In this document: piece by piece, positions 35,500 to 47,317 of the stretch
How the letters are laid out: every line of letters begins with the position of its first letter
Position numbering within the stretch: position 1 is the stretch's first letter
Assembly (NCBI GenBank): GCA_009667805.1
Contig: CM019064.1
Coordinates: 113,434,328-113,498,327, forward strand
DNA from: Leptobrachium leishanense
Lineage: Eukaryota > Chordata > Amphibia > Anura > Megophryidae
DNA length: 64,000 nucleotides
Direction: 5' to 3'
Program-made: the position numbers and the translations under genes
The notes under the pieces: model-generated
The model's database searches: none
Told to the model about the DNA's origin: nothing
Seen by the model: only the letters and a program-made list of their open reading frames with translations

Positions 35500-35930
35500 G
35501 GCTGGTGTCAGACGAGGCGCATTTTGTACGGAATGTGCGTCCATGCAGTACGGACGTACTTTCTGACGGAAGACGTGGTAGTGGCCACACAGTCCGTTAT
35601 TCTGACTGACGTTATTTTTGACGGATGTAGAAGGGAAAATAAATTAAATGAAGAACCATTTTGTCTGTCAAAAATTCTGGCCGCACAAATGCAGTCCGTC
35701 TGACCTCGTTCATCACTCACACACAAAGCTATTCGGACGTTGCGGACCCCGTTCTAGCGGTATTACGTCCTTGCCTAACGTGCAACAGTTTGCCACGTCC
35801 GTTGTGCGTCTGCAGTTCGGTGCGGACGTACTTCGTGTGTGGGGCTCCATTGGTCATAATTATATGCTATAACGGACGTACAAATGTGCGGCAACACGGA
35901 CGTGATCAGTGCGCTCGTCTGACACGGGCC
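35500..35930. mobile_element. Harbinger-like MITE with GGCTGGTGTCAGACGAG ends
   Basis: GGCTGGTGTCAGACGAGGCGC pairs with GCGCTCGTCTGACACGGGCC. It is flanked by TTA and TAA, both of the TWA type used by PIF/Harbinger elements. The inside is dense in ACGGACGTAC-like words. Confidence 0.7.
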
Positions 35931-36021
35931 TAAATCTTAAACATAATTGTTTGTACAATAGTTAACAGAAACTCTAATATAAGGGGTTCATGTTTGAGTA
36001 TCATTTATATGATCCCATAGA

Positions 36022-36143
36022 GCAGATGTCAATAACCTTGGCCATCCAGATGTTTTGGAGCTACATTTCCCATGATGTTTTGTCAATTTAATGAGTGCAG
36101 GAGATGTAGTTTCAAAACATCTGGGGGTCTAAAGACCCCTGCC
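36022..36143. mobile_element. Short hairpin MITE, second copy
   Basis: CCTTGGCCATCCAGATGTTTTG and GGAGATGTAGTTTCAAAACATC form an imperfect hairpin. The sequence resembles 1940-2075 and the outer ends GCAGATGTC / GACCCCTGC suggest decayed hAT-type termini. Confidence 0.5.
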
Positions 36144-36189
36144 ATAGAGTGATCACGATTTGCTGTAAGATAATTCAATTATACTGTAC

Positions 36190-36950
36190 GTTTTAGGGCT
36201 GAGTTCTCAAACCCAATTAAGGGCACTGTTCCCTGGTGTGCGCTAAAATGGGGGACAATAAAGGGTTAAACCTGCGCCTGTAGGTTTACACGTACTGTCC
36301 CCATTTTAACACCATATTCCAGGGCAGGCTCTGATTCAGCAGCCTGCCTTGGAAGGCAGCTCTAATCTCCTGGATACTCACGACAGCTCTAACATGCCGC
36401 TGCGAGTATCACCTCCTGGAGTCCACAGGACTCCATGGAGGCTTGTGCTGCCAGGCCACGTGACCTGCATGATCTCTCTCTTGGGAAATCGTGCAGGGTC
36501 GTGGATTGATTTGCGAAGGGAGACTGGGCACTATTTGTCTTCAGTCTCACTCTGCTCCTGGTGGCCAAAAGCTGCGAATCGGGCCACCGTTCCCGACACG
36601 GAATGAGAGGTGAGTATCAGATTTGGGAGGGTTTCAGCAGAAGCAGTATCGTTAGCACTAGCTTAGAGCTGTGGCTAGCTTTTTCGTTACCGCAGCGGTG
36701 AGGTAATTAATGTTAGGACTTAGTAATACCTTACCTTACTTGTCTTAACTCGAATTGCTGATTCCGCTTCCCATGTTACGTATAGGGAGCGCAAAGTACA
36801 GTAAGCTCACGGTAGAATATGCAATCACCGAACAGATTTTTTACCCGGTGCGTTCGGGATGGAATATGTGGGGCATGCGATAGAGTCACTTAACCTAGCG
36901 CTAACGCTCATGTATCTGAGACCTAGCGCTAAGGAGGTTATAGGGCCCTA
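36190..36950. other. Probable decayed MITE, boundaries unclear
   Basis: The block is more GC-rich than its surroundings and ends GTTATAGGGCCCTATG. It carries phrases such as GGACTCCATGGAGG and GATCTCTCTC that recall the interiors of the elements at 30445 and 40234. The left end near TTAGGGCTGAG matches poorly. Confidence 0.35.
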
Positions 36951-37828
36951 TGTCTGGGAACCATTCCTTTTTATTGTATACATAGATCTAACTATAAAAT
37001 ATTAGTAGCAGGCACATGATCGATAACCACTCCTTGTGGGAATCAATTGGAATATGTTGTTTTCCAAATGTCCTGCAGCAATAAGAAATCTTCCACAATG
37101 AAAGGAAGTTTTAACACAATAATCTCAAGCAACATAAAAATAGCTGATGATTTTGGAAAGCGGAGGCATTTTGGAATAACAGATTTTCCTGGTATGACTC
37201 ACGGCTATGGCTCCATTGTTTTATTATTTGTTTTTCCTATTTTTTATATTAGTGGGCCAAGAACTAGCAAAAGATAATATATTGTTACCTAAACTCATTT
37301 GTTTTTAGCCACATATTTGTAGCTGGATTTTGCAGGTCAGTCAATTTGTGTGATCCCAGTACTGGATTATTTGAAAGACTCATTGTTTCCTATTTTCCTT
37401 GAGTGTGCGATGATTAAGGCTTTTCCTTATGGCCTCACATTTCACTCCCAGTCTTCAGTTACTCCACTTCTGCATAAGGCAAACACCACGCACCATTCCA
37501 ACCACCATTCTGATAATGATCTGAATTGTATAATGATTTTTTTCTCTAGATATGCAGTGGAAAAAATGTCATAAATGCCCGAAAACCTTTTCATAATTTC
37601 CATTGATTGTCTTCAACCTGGTAAAAACAGTAATAGAATGAAATCTGAAAAACGAGGGACCTTATTCCAAGACTACCACAAAAAAGGAGACAATATCAGA
37701 ACAAAGCACAATTCTAATAAATATTGCAAAAGCAAAATCACTTAACACCAGCTTTACAGAGATGTTTTTTCTGTGACAAATATCGTCTCCAGAATGGAAG
37801 TGCAAGCACCTGGAAGAGCTGAACAGGA

Positions 37829-38008
37829 CCCCTTAGATTGTAAACTCACAGGAACAGGACCCCTTAGATTGTAAGCTCACAGGAACAGGCACCCCTTAGA
37901 TTGTAAACTCACGGAAAAAGGCCCCCTTAGATTCTAAGCTCACGGGAACAGACCCCCTTAGATTGTAAGCTCATGGGAACAGGGACCCGTTAGAATGTAA
38001 GCTCACGC
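37829..38008 (+). repeat. 31-bp tandem repeat derived from a LINE/SINE tail
   Basis: Six units of about 31 bp, CCCCTTAGATTGTAAACTCA plus CAGGAACAGGA with variants. The unit closely resembles TAGATTGTGAGTTCCTACGG and the GAATAGGGCCC that follows it, which lie in the 3' UTR of the L2 copies here (for example near 9432). It also resembles the SINE-like tail at 50262. Confidence 0.8.
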
Positions 38009-38270
38009 CTTTTGGATTTGTGCACTACAGGTGCACAGTGAACGTCCTGGGGCTGCGGATCCTCCTTGAGCCTGATTGGGAAAGGAAGCCAGAGAGCCAG
38101 AGCCAGTGGAGAGCCAGAGAGCCAGTGTCTGCAGCCGGGTACCGTAGCCACCACCTAGTGAGTGCGATCCGGCTGTTGGATGCGTGCCCAGCCAACTGGT
38201 AGGGTCGCATGCATCCGGCTGTGGTGCATGGTGACGGATGCAAACAATTTTATGTATAGAGATGTACAAT

Positions 38271-38629
38271 CAGGGACAGATCCAGACTCAAGTTTCGGGG
38301 GGGGGGATCTACCAATTTTGGTGGTGTCCGGTTCCCAGTAGCAGGCAGAGCGGTGGCCAGATCACAGGCTGTGTTCATCAAACTCACTCTTCCCTGAACA
38401 TTGCGGCACATGGTCTGTCCTCCTGCTGCTCAGGTAACACCTGACAGACCCCGGACAGCAATGTTCTGCATTGTGGCACATGCACTGCCTGTCATTGAGA
38501 ATCGACCATCACTACGATAACACCCTGCAGGTGGTCAAATGTTCAAAGGTCCCCTGTATCCCCTACAATGGGTTTTTAGCTGAGGGGGGTGCAAATGCCC
38601 CCTGTGCCTCCTCTCTGAATCCGCCAGTG
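38271..38629. mobile_element. Non-autonomous hAT element with TGTACAAT duplication
   Basis: The ends are CAGGGACAGATCCAGA and CTCTGAATCCGCCAGTG, an imperfect inverted repeat of hAT type. The 8-bp target duplication TGTACAAT is perfect on both sides (38263-38270 and 38630-38637). It is 359 bp long with no transposase. Confidence 0.82.
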
Positions 38630-38637
38630 TGTACAAT

Positions 38638-40233
38638 TCTACTACTAAATGACAGGAGAAATTTATATATCTGTTTGCGAATTCAACAATTACTAACATG
38701 ATCACATTTTATATACACATTTGCAACTTTGCACCATTATTTCCATTAATGCATTAAAATATTCTAGAACACTGCAGCAAAACAACTATCTTGAATGTTA
38801 ATTGTGAATAAATGATAGACTGTCTGGACTTCTTAAACTTTGCTGTGCTGTTATGTTGTCAGAAGGGATTTCTGTTTAACAAATAAGCAATGTTGCAACA
38901 TTTAAAAAGCAGCTTGATATATCCTTGCCCCTCCCCTCCTTAGGGCATTGCTCAAATTTAACCTGTTATGGAATATTATGGATTACCATCATAAGCCTGT
39001 TTCTTCGATGCTAGTCTTACCTGTAATTCCTCACTCATTTACCTAGCTCACGACTACATAGACACATTGTTGTAAATAAATGGCACAAAACTAGAAATTG
39101 AGGAAGACAGGAGTTGGCATTTCTGGAAAATGCCGCAGCCTAATACAGTGGGAGCCGGAGCCTTAACCACCGCGAGATCTGCCAAACCAGGGACGCCGAT
39201 GTCCCCAAAACAGCATGAAGGAGAAAGAAGACGCGGCAGGACCTCAAGCGGGGAGCGGTCGATGTGCATCAAATTTATTAAGGGGAAAGCAGCACCAAGC
39301 TGTAACACCAGTTAGTCATTTTTGCTGCAGTTCCTTTTTCCATGTTTTTGTTTTCAACCCCAAATGGGAAGTACTTGTTGTGTGTATAAATAAAACCCAC
39401 CAGTTTTCTGCCTCTCCTTAGCTGAAAAGCAGCAGGAGGGCATGCATTTGCTCAGAGGAGCAGCTTTTGGTACATTGGTTAGGACTCACTCTACCGAGAG
39501 GTGCCTTGATGGGGCGAGTGAGCTTACGCTTCAATGGCCATTTAAGCAAACTAAAACCTCTGACAGTGTTTTGTTGCACATGGAAATATATATTAAGAGA
39601 ATGCTGTCTAGATGGACCTTTCAGAATTTAGGAATCAAATTATTCTGTCCTGGTTTCCAAGTCTTATAGAATTATCTTGAAGGAAAACATCATCCATTTG
39701 CAAAACACAATGGTTTACAATTGTATCCATGATTATTCTAGTTTTACTTTAAGCAGAGTCTTTTTTGGTGAAATCTTTACCAAAAGGCCCACATAATGTA
39801 TGTCACAAAAAAAAATTTTTATAGTGTTATCTCATTAAGCCAGTAGCATATGTTGAGTTTGTAAAAACAGTAGGGTGCTGGAATTTGACTCTACCCAAAT
39901 TTTAAACACTCTATTTCCTGCCCTTAAGCAACATATAATGGACAACCAAAACGAAGTACAGTAAGTTAAATTGGAAATCTAATCTAATCATGCATGGCTA
40001 TATAGCAAGTTCACTATCCAGAATACAGTGGTTTATATTTCAGTTATTCTGCTGGGTATGGCTCAAACTCTTTCAGGTAAAGAATTTTAATTAGTTTACC
40101 CAGTGATCTAAACCTTTTACTTAAAGAGACACAACCACCAAAACATGAAATCCCTTATTGTCTTTATTTTATGTTGCTGATATCTTACATGTGCTTTGTT
40201 TTTCTATTGTATGTTTAGTTAAGAAAATATTTT
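38638..40233. other. Intronic sequence, nothing recognised
   Basis: AT-rich intron of the CCDC80-like gene. A GC-richer stretch at 39130-39315 is open on the plus strand for 61 codons but has no homology that I recognise and no splice context. Confidence 0.4.
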
Positions 40234-40947
40234 GGGCCACATTACAATCTTGACGTTAACGCTCACTTGTGTGAGCATTAATGTTAGCTGCGGTGTCTAA
40301 AGCATATTACGATCCAAACGCAAACGGGTTAAGTAACCCGTTTGCGTTTGGTACCTTGTGCTTTTCAGCACGAGGTTACTGTACTTTGCGCTCCGTATGC
40401 TTAACATGGGGAGCGCAAAGTGTTAATCAGCATTAGGATTACAATCTACTGGCACTGATTAACTTCTGGCTGTGGTTAGCAAAAAGTTAACCACAGCCTG
40501 GACCTGGTGTTAACACCAGCCTAAAATAAAATACAGAATGCTATACTCACCTGTCCCGTTCCTGTCCCGCGGCGAGGACCACGGCTCCAACCACCTCCTC
40601 CGTTCGGTGGGAGCAGGGAAAGACTGGGGGAAAAAGTCCCCCCAGTCTCTCCCTGCGTATCACTACGCCGAACGGCCGGATCTCGTGAGGCGAAATCCGG
40701 CTGGTCATGTGACCGGCAGGGGGAAACTCATTGGAGTCCTATGGACTCCATCAAGTGGATGTTTGCGGCTGCGCTCAGCGCTGCCGCGAGCATCGTGGGG
40801 CGGTAGCACCCGCAAACAATGCAGGCAGCATTTTTTGCACCTGCATGGTAATCCAGCGTTAAAACGTGAGAGCAAGGGGGAAAACTGCGGGCGCAGTTGT
40901 TTCCCCCCTTGCGCCCGTGTTTTAACACTAGGATTGTAATGTGGCCC
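40234..40947. mobile_element. Harbinger-like MITE with GGGCCACATTACAATC ends
   Basis: GGGCCACATTACAATC is perfectly repeated in inverse at the right end (GATTGTAATGTGGCCC). TTT flanks both sides. The GC-rich interior has local hairpins (ACTGGGGGAAAAAGTCCCCCCAGT near 40623). ORFs inside are chance. Confidence 0.75.
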
Positions 40948-41423
40948 TTTATGTGTTACTGGGTGCATCCATTGTGTGATCTTTTGAGTTGTAAACTGCC
41001 CCCCCCCCCAGTATGTTTACCTCACTTTGTGGTTTTAGCCATATAATGGAGTCTATGAGTCAGGCAGTCGGTTTACATCATTGTATTGTGTGGGATGTAT
41101 TCAAAGGAAATCACTAGGAGGTAGATTAAAATCTTTTAAGATCCCTGTTTTATCTCATTCAGCTGCCAGCTCTTATCTCCGATAGTCTGGATCACACTAA
41201 GACTTCCTGCAATCTTTTCTAAACATTCCGTCCTCCACCTCATTGAATGTTAAATACCATAGAAGATAAACCACAGCAGTAAAGTAAAACATTTGCACAG
41301 ATTTTGGTGAATGTTGCATCATGGGAAAATATCCACAATATGGAAACCGGAAACAAAAAAAACTAACTTTATTTTTCCTTTTATCCATGCAATTACTTTA
41401 AACAAATAAAAATACCACAGGAT

Positions 41424-42097
41424 GGGCTCTATTACATTCCTCGCGCATCGGTTTTGCGCGCACAAGGACAAAACCATTTGCGCAGAACGTCATATTACGA
41501 CGTTCGTGCAAGCGATGTGCGTTAACGTCCAATGCGAGTGACCCTGCGCAAACCCAAGTATGTGCGCGCATCCCATACTTAACATTGGGAGCGCCAATGC
41601 GTTAGTGCGCTGGTACGCAGATGGTATTACAATCTTCGCGCAATGAAAGTTTGCGCGCATTTTCGTAACTTCTTTGAAAGGCAGGTGGTAACTGTAAATG
41701 TGATCGTTCTGGGCTAAACGAAATACACCTGCACATTCTACACATACCCAAACATTAGAATTTATAAATTGTGTCATTGTAAATTTTTTCTTTTTTTGGC
41801 TGTGGTTAATTTATTTTTTTCCTTTTTTTTAGTTTGTAAATATTTTATTGGAAATGGATGATTGATGTTGGCTATATCCCGTGACAAATCCCGTGACAAA
41901 ACAGTCTGCCCACTGATTCCTGCATGCAACGTTCCTTTGCGAACGGCTTTGCACGTCAGATTTGCGCACGAAAAGTCTTGGAGGAAGAAAAAATGCGCTC
42001 TGATCGGAATACCACGTTAATTTTCGCGCGATAACATTTTTTTTGTGCGCCAAAAAAATTGCGCAAGCGCAATTTCGCGGAGAATGTAATATGGCCC
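41424..42097. mobile_element. Harbinger-like MITE with GGGCTCTATTACATTC ends
   Basis: The left end GGGCTCTATTACATTCCTCGCGC pairs with the right end GCGGAGAATGTAATATGGCCC. GAT flanks both sides (41421-41423, 42098-42100) as a 3-bp duplication. It has many GCGCAAA words, as at 32678 and 45849. Confidence 0.78.
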
Positions 42098-42200
42098 GAT
42101 GTGTTTTATAAGGTGGTTTTGTTTGTAATGCACAAGTAATCTAGTTACAGTTTTTGTAAGTGGTAGTGTCCCGTTAATCTCTCCAGCTTTATTCCTATTA

Positions 42201-42728
42201 CCGTAGATACTCGAGTATAACGCGACCCGAATATAACATGATGAATATAGATTTATTATGGAAATGAGAGAATACTCAAGACTTGAATATAACGCGAGGA
42301 ACAAAATTTTACTGTACCAATTAAAATCCTTCCAGGTTCTCTTAACACAGGCTACCCCTCAGGCAGGATGCTCTGCTCTAGAATGATTGCAGTTGTTACT
42401 AAGTATGAAGCCACCAGCCACACGTCTTCTTTAGTAGTATTAGATGGCCGGTGGAGGTGAGCGAGGTGAATGATTGGCTTCAACTGAGCATGACCTCTGG
42501 CCGTGATGGATCCCACCTCTCCCGATTCCGGGAGTTCCTGAAGTATTTGCAAGCATCAGGGAGCCCACATTCTCTTCAGCGAGACTACCGTAACTTCTGG
42601 GAGATTTGGGATCCAGAGCAAGGCAAGTTTTTTTTTTCTTACACGCGATGCAGATGTCTCGAATATAACGCCAATTTTAAGGTAAATTTTTGTCACCAAA
42701 ATCTAGCGGTATACTCGAGTATCTACAG
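42201..42728. mobile_element. MITE with CCGTAGATACTCG terminal repeats, copy 2
   Basis: The ends CCGTAGATACTCGAGTATAA and TATACTCGAGTATCTACAG are flanked by TA on both sides. The interior aligns along its length with 3229-3754, including ATAGATTTATTATGGAAAT and ACACGCGATGCAGATGTCTC. Confidence 0.8.
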
Positions 42729-43051
42729 TAATAGATTTTTGCAGTCATTTCCCTTAATTCCTTTTTAGCTACTACCATTTTTCTGTAATACAATGTTCAT
42801 TTGATGTTCTTAAAAAATATTCAAGAACAGGGGACGAAACTTTTAGACTAAATAGGGGTTAAACTCAATTCTGTCTAAATCACAAACTTTTAGAATTTGT
42901 TCAGCTGCCAGGTATGCATTGCAAAATCAAAGACAAATAAACCATCTACGTCAATTCTAGCAGCTACATTTTTTGGAAAATCACGTAAGTAAAGAAAATT
43001 ATCGCCCTTCTACTAAGGAGTAAGCAAATCATGCTGTATATGGGAAACACA

Positions 43052-43179
43052 TAGGGCCCTATTCCAAGGTTTGTGTTTACTTAACCAGAGCTGTTGTAAA
43101 CTTAACAACTCCATAGACTATAATGACTCCGGTAAGTTTACAACAGCTCTGGTTAAGTTTACACTAACATTGGGCCCAT
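43052..43179. mobile_element. Palindromic MITE, copy 2
   Basis: The left arm TAGGGCCCTATTCCAAGG leads into TTTACTTAACCAGAGCTGTT and GTAAACTTAA; the right arm is the complement and ends TTGGGCCCATA. The central stem is shared with 12282-12409, but the outer ends differ, so the two are related subfamilies. Confidence 0.7.
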
Positions 43180-43305
43180 AGTCTTTCAAATGAGTTCATT
43201 ACGGTAATCATGAGAGAATACAGATTTGCAGTTTGAAATGAAATACAGCAGGTCTTCACCAAGACCCCTTATTCAAAGTAGGACCAGTAATAAGATAACC
43301 ATATG

Positions 43306-44210
43306 CAGTGCTTTTTTTCTGGAAAAATATGTGGGGGTACTTTCACGCCCGGGGAAAAACTGATTATTATGACTATTTTCATGTCCTAATAAACAATAAT
43401 TGTAGCTCACTTAAAGGAAGACACTATAAAAGGGAACCATATTTTTTAATACTGTGTTCCTTTTAAATGAACTACAACTATTGTTGTAACCCTATGGGGG
43501 TTATCCACTAAGTGCCTCTGTTGCAAGAAAAATCTGTATTGCAGGGCTGTTAGCCGTTTTTTTGGGGTTCTTTTTGCAACAATGGCACTAAGTGGTTAAT
43601 CTCCTAGCATTTGTGAGCACCACCGCAATGAAACTCACAGTTTTGCTGAGTATGTATGAACTCCACAGCAATAAAACTCTCAGTAATACGCAGTGTGTAT
43701 GAGCTCCACAGCAATGACACTCACAGTAATGCGCAGTGTGTATAAGCTCCACAGCAATGACACTCACAGTAATGCGCAGTGTGTATGAGCTCCACAGCAA
43801 TGACACTCACAGTAATGCGCAGTGTGTATGAGCTCCACAGCAATAAAACTCACTACTGCCTTACAGTCCAGCTGCTCTGATCACACTGCTTGCCTGACAA
43901 TCCACAGCTCTGGCAGATGTGTGTAAACATGCTGCACTCCCCTCCCCATGCTGTTCAAAGTTTCAGTGGCTGCAGAGAGAGGGGGGAGCTGCCCTCCCTT
44001 GTCACTTACTGGGGGAGGGGGATATCAGTCCCTACATATACTCTGTCTTGACAATCGGAAGGGTTCAGGAGCAACATGAGCTTCCGATCGCTTCCGATTC
44101 TCTGCCTGCCACTGCAGGAGGGAGAAGCATCATGCTCTCTGTTAGTTCTGGCTGGAAGGTGAAGTGCCGGTACTGAGTACCCCCCGAGTACCCCCTGAAA
44201 AAAAGGCCAT
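43306..44210 (+). mobile_element. Non-autonomous hAT element with 43-bp tandem repeat (element C)
   Basis: It begins CAGTGCTTTTTTTCTGG and ends CCCCCTGAAAAAAAGGCCAT; the last bases of the right terminus have decayed. An exact 8-bp duplication ACCATATG flanks it (43298-43305, 44211-44218), as expected of hAT. Subterminal GGGGGTACTTTC on the left and GGTACTGAGTACCCCCC on the right are partly complementary. There is no transposase. Confidence 0.8.
43612..43855 (+). repeat. 43-bp tandem repeat in hAT element C
   Basis: Between five and six units near TATGAGCTCCACAGCAATGA plus CACTCACAGTAATGCGCAGTGTG. TAT-start spacing is exactly 43 bp between 43698, 43741 and 43784. Confidence 0.9.
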
Positions 44211-44218
44211 ACCATATG

Positions 44219-45385
44219 TATGTATGACTGTTTTATATCTTCTGAGCCAGATCAACCAACTCGGCTATGGTTGGGGCAGTATTCTGAGTGTAGCTGCATG
44301 AGGATGGATAATGCTTTCTTCTTTACTGGAGGCGTACGATAAGTAATAATATGATAAGTAGGTATAAGTTTAAATGCTTTATTTTTTTCCCCCATTTGTA
44401 ATGTGAATTTGCATTCACAAAATGTCAAGATTTATTGTGCCGAGATCAAGAATACTGAGCAATTTGGATTCACTCATTATTCATAATTTACATTGATGTG
44501 CAAATGAATAACATGTTACTGGACAACATGGAACAGTATGTCAAGCGGTAATGATTGTGTGAGGACCCACAGTAAGTGCTTTTTCTTACACAATAGTTTC
44601 TGCTTAGCTTGGACTAGGGAATGTCAAGCTCCTCTCGAACCCAGAGATTTCCTTTAAAAATAAAAATGGAACAGTTGGAATGCATATTGCATGGATTCTC
44701 TCCTCAATGATTGCTGTATACATTAGTACTCTGCCCTATAACTGCACTTTATAGAAAAACAAAATACGTTTTGTTTCCAATCAGATGTTCAGAGTAAAAC
44801 TAAAACCTCCCACCTAAACATATTTCTAACCTACTGGAATGCTAAAGCAATCAAACATGCACAAAGTTTGATTTTGTAAAATATGAGTATGTAATGTGAT
44901 CACCATGGAACAATCCTTCTGACAAAAGTCATAAAAATGTAGACGGAGACTTTCAAGTATATCATGGACTAATATATTATACGCAAATTATGGCATTTAC
45001 AAAAGCAATGCACATTTAACCATGCAATCAAATGTTTAGATAAGACATGTGAAATTCAGTTATTCCTTTGGATGATGCTTAAATAAACATTATAATCCAA
45101 TAAAAGCAGTGTTAAGCATCACTATAGATATAACATCAACCAGTACGGGAGCCAACAACTCCTAAGCTCCTAGCCAGATGAAAAAGTTACTCACCACTTC
45201 TAATCGTACCCATCACTTTCCCCACACCACACCCACTTCCACACACTGCCCACTCACAACTCTGCCCCATCTTATTAATATATTTGTTTAGTCTCTGAGG
45301 GGCAGGCATGTACTGGCCATCGGCACTACAGGAACTGTCAGGCAGGCTTCAAGGAAGACATTCCGACGTGGGACCCCGGCCATAG
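44219..45385. other. Intronic sequence, nothing firmly recognised
   Basis: AT-rich to about 45120. The more GC-rich 45150-45385 (CACACCACACCCACTTCC and similar) may be part of another decayed transposon that contains the piggyBac-like end at 45390. Confidence 0.35.
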
Positions 45386-45389
45386 AGGT

Positions 45390-45505
45390 GAGTATAGGGA
45401 GGGAGGAGCGATAAAAGACCATGACGTACATAGCACGTCCTTGGTCCTTAAGTGGAATTTTCCATAGGACGGACTATGTACGTCAGTGGTCCTTAAGGGG
45501 TTAAA
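45390..45505. mobile_element. Right end of a piggyBac-like MITE
   Basis: CATGACGTACATAGCACGTCC is followed by an inverted partner GGACGGACTATGTACGTCAG, then TGGTCCTTAAGGGG and TTAA at 45502. The end CCTTAAGGGG-TTAA resembles the ends of the TTAA-flanked elements at 23921 and 24635. The left end was not found. Confidence 0.5.
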
Positions 45506-45848
45506 TTTGTACTTGTCATTGGCAAGTGGGCGAGTGGAAATTTTGACCCCTGGCTACAGTACTTAGCAATTATTTGCTATCCCTAGTTTTAGCAGGTTAT
45601 CTCAACCTCTTACTGAGCCATTTATTTTGCCCTCTTCGTTGTTCTCGTTTAAGACAAATGTACATGGGTGACTAAGCATTATGCCACTGCAAAACCCTAT
45701 GTGGCTCTACAAAATGATGTTTTGCTTTCTGTCGGTACAAAGTCTGGTTTTCTCATAGCAGCGAACACTTGTGCCAAGAGAAGACATCACGAGGAAGTCC
45801 CTTACTATGTTCAATTAAATTTTCTTTGTTGTAAAATAATAAACACAT

Positions 45849-46583
45849 AGGCCCCTATTACATTCTTCGCGCAAATTCGTCCGTGCAGTGCAATTTTTTT
45901 TACGTGCATCGTTAAGCGTTATCGCGTGAAAATTAACATTGGTATTACGATTCGAACGCATTTTCGCATCCGTCCGAAAGTAACATTCATAAAAATAACA
46001 CGCAAAACTAAGAGTAATACGCGCGCAGTAACGTAGCGCACGTAAATCAGTGTGTGGACTGTTTTTTTCACCGGATTCAGCCGATCAGAATTAAGAACCT
46101 TAATTGACATCAATTTACATTAATTGACTCAATTAAGTTTTTGCGCCTGTCAAAGTAAATCTGAGTATACATGCTGCAGCAATAAAAAAAACACCCACAA
46201 ATTCACAATTTTATTGTTTGGGTATGTGTAGAATGTGTAACTGTACTGTGCTGTATTTATTTTTTTTCATGCTGGTGTTTTTCGTTTCGGCCAGAACGCT
46301 CCGATTTGCAGTTACCATCAGCTTTTCAAAGATTATGCGCTCAAACGTTGTTTGAAAAAAGATGCGCATCGATTGTAATACCATCTGCGTACCAGCGCTC
46401 ACAATGATAAGTATAGGACGCGCACAGTTCATCACGCTCGCGCAGGTCCATCCGCGTTAAACGATAACACGCATCGTTTGCCCGACCGTTGTAATATGAT
46501 GTTCAGCACAAAGAGTTTTGCCCTTCGCGCATATGCGCATTTGTGCACGCAAAAACAAATGCACGAGGAATGTAATAGGGGCC
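45849..46583. mobile_element. Harbinger-like MITE with GGCCCCTATTACATTC ends
   Basis: GGCCCCTATTACATTCTTCG pairs exactly over 16 bp with GAATGTAATAGGGGCC at the right. ATA flanks both sides (45846-45848, 46584-46586). The interior is rich in GCGCAA and TTGCGC words. Short minus-strand ORFs inside are not genes. Confidence 0.82.
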
Positions 46584-46586
46584 ATA

Positions 46587-47317
46587 CAGTCTAAAAACTA
46601 CAAAACATACAATTATTTGCACATCATTAATCATTACCACAAATTCAAATGTGTGATTTGTGATTATTGTAGCTAATGTATTCTGTTGAAGATATCCTTT
46701 ATTTACAAAACCACTAGACAGAGATTCAAGACCCAAACAAAAAAAAACGAAGAAACTAGGGGACTAAGCAAATATGTTCTGTTGCCGTTCTTCTGACAGT
46801 ATATATAAGCCTGCTTATAACTTAATGCAACTGATTCCCTTGAAGTTAGATTTGCTCTTCACAAGAAGTCTCACCATATTTTTGCTCGGCCCTCTATCTC
46901 TCTTGTGTATCCAGAAATGAAAAGCTAACTGTGGGCTTGTTGACTGTACCAACTTTTAGAGTCCAAGATGGATAAGCTTTGGGGAGAAGTCTTTGAGGGA
47001 TGCACCAATGCAGTAGCTTTACCTGGATGGGAGTGACACCCAAGCCATCACTTATTTGAATACAAAAGCCACCTATACCACTATACCTATACCACGCCTC
47101 CACTGAGGAAATGATACCAGCTCTCATCAGAATTACTCCTATTAAAGTAATTTGGTTAAAATGCCTCTTGTTGCTTCAGTAAGATCTCAAGCTTCTGATG
47201 AATTTAAGGGGAATCACAATGCATCATCAACTTACGTGACTTGGATCCTGTGGTTTGTCCAGCATTGCATAAGACAAACATCTGATATTAATCATACTAT
47301 TTAAATTCACAAATTAC
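46587..47317. other. Intronic sequence, nothing recognised
   Basis: Intron just downstream (on the minus strand) of the CCDC80-like exon at 47318. No repeat boundary seen. Confidence 0.4.

Noticed and set aside
39130..39421. Plus-strand ORF near 39.1-39.3 kb as a possible exon
   Set aside because: GC-rich but without recognisable protein similarity; no matching splice phases, and the strand is opposite to the host gene.
40538..40968. ORFs of 66-133 codons in the GC-rich block near 40.7 kb
   Set aside because: They lie inside the MITE at 40234-40947 and have no conserved features.
41490..41777. Minus-strand ORFs in 41490-42304 and 45919-46435
   Set aside because: Inside Harbinger-like MITEs with clear ends and duplications; chance frames in GCGCAAA-rich sequence.
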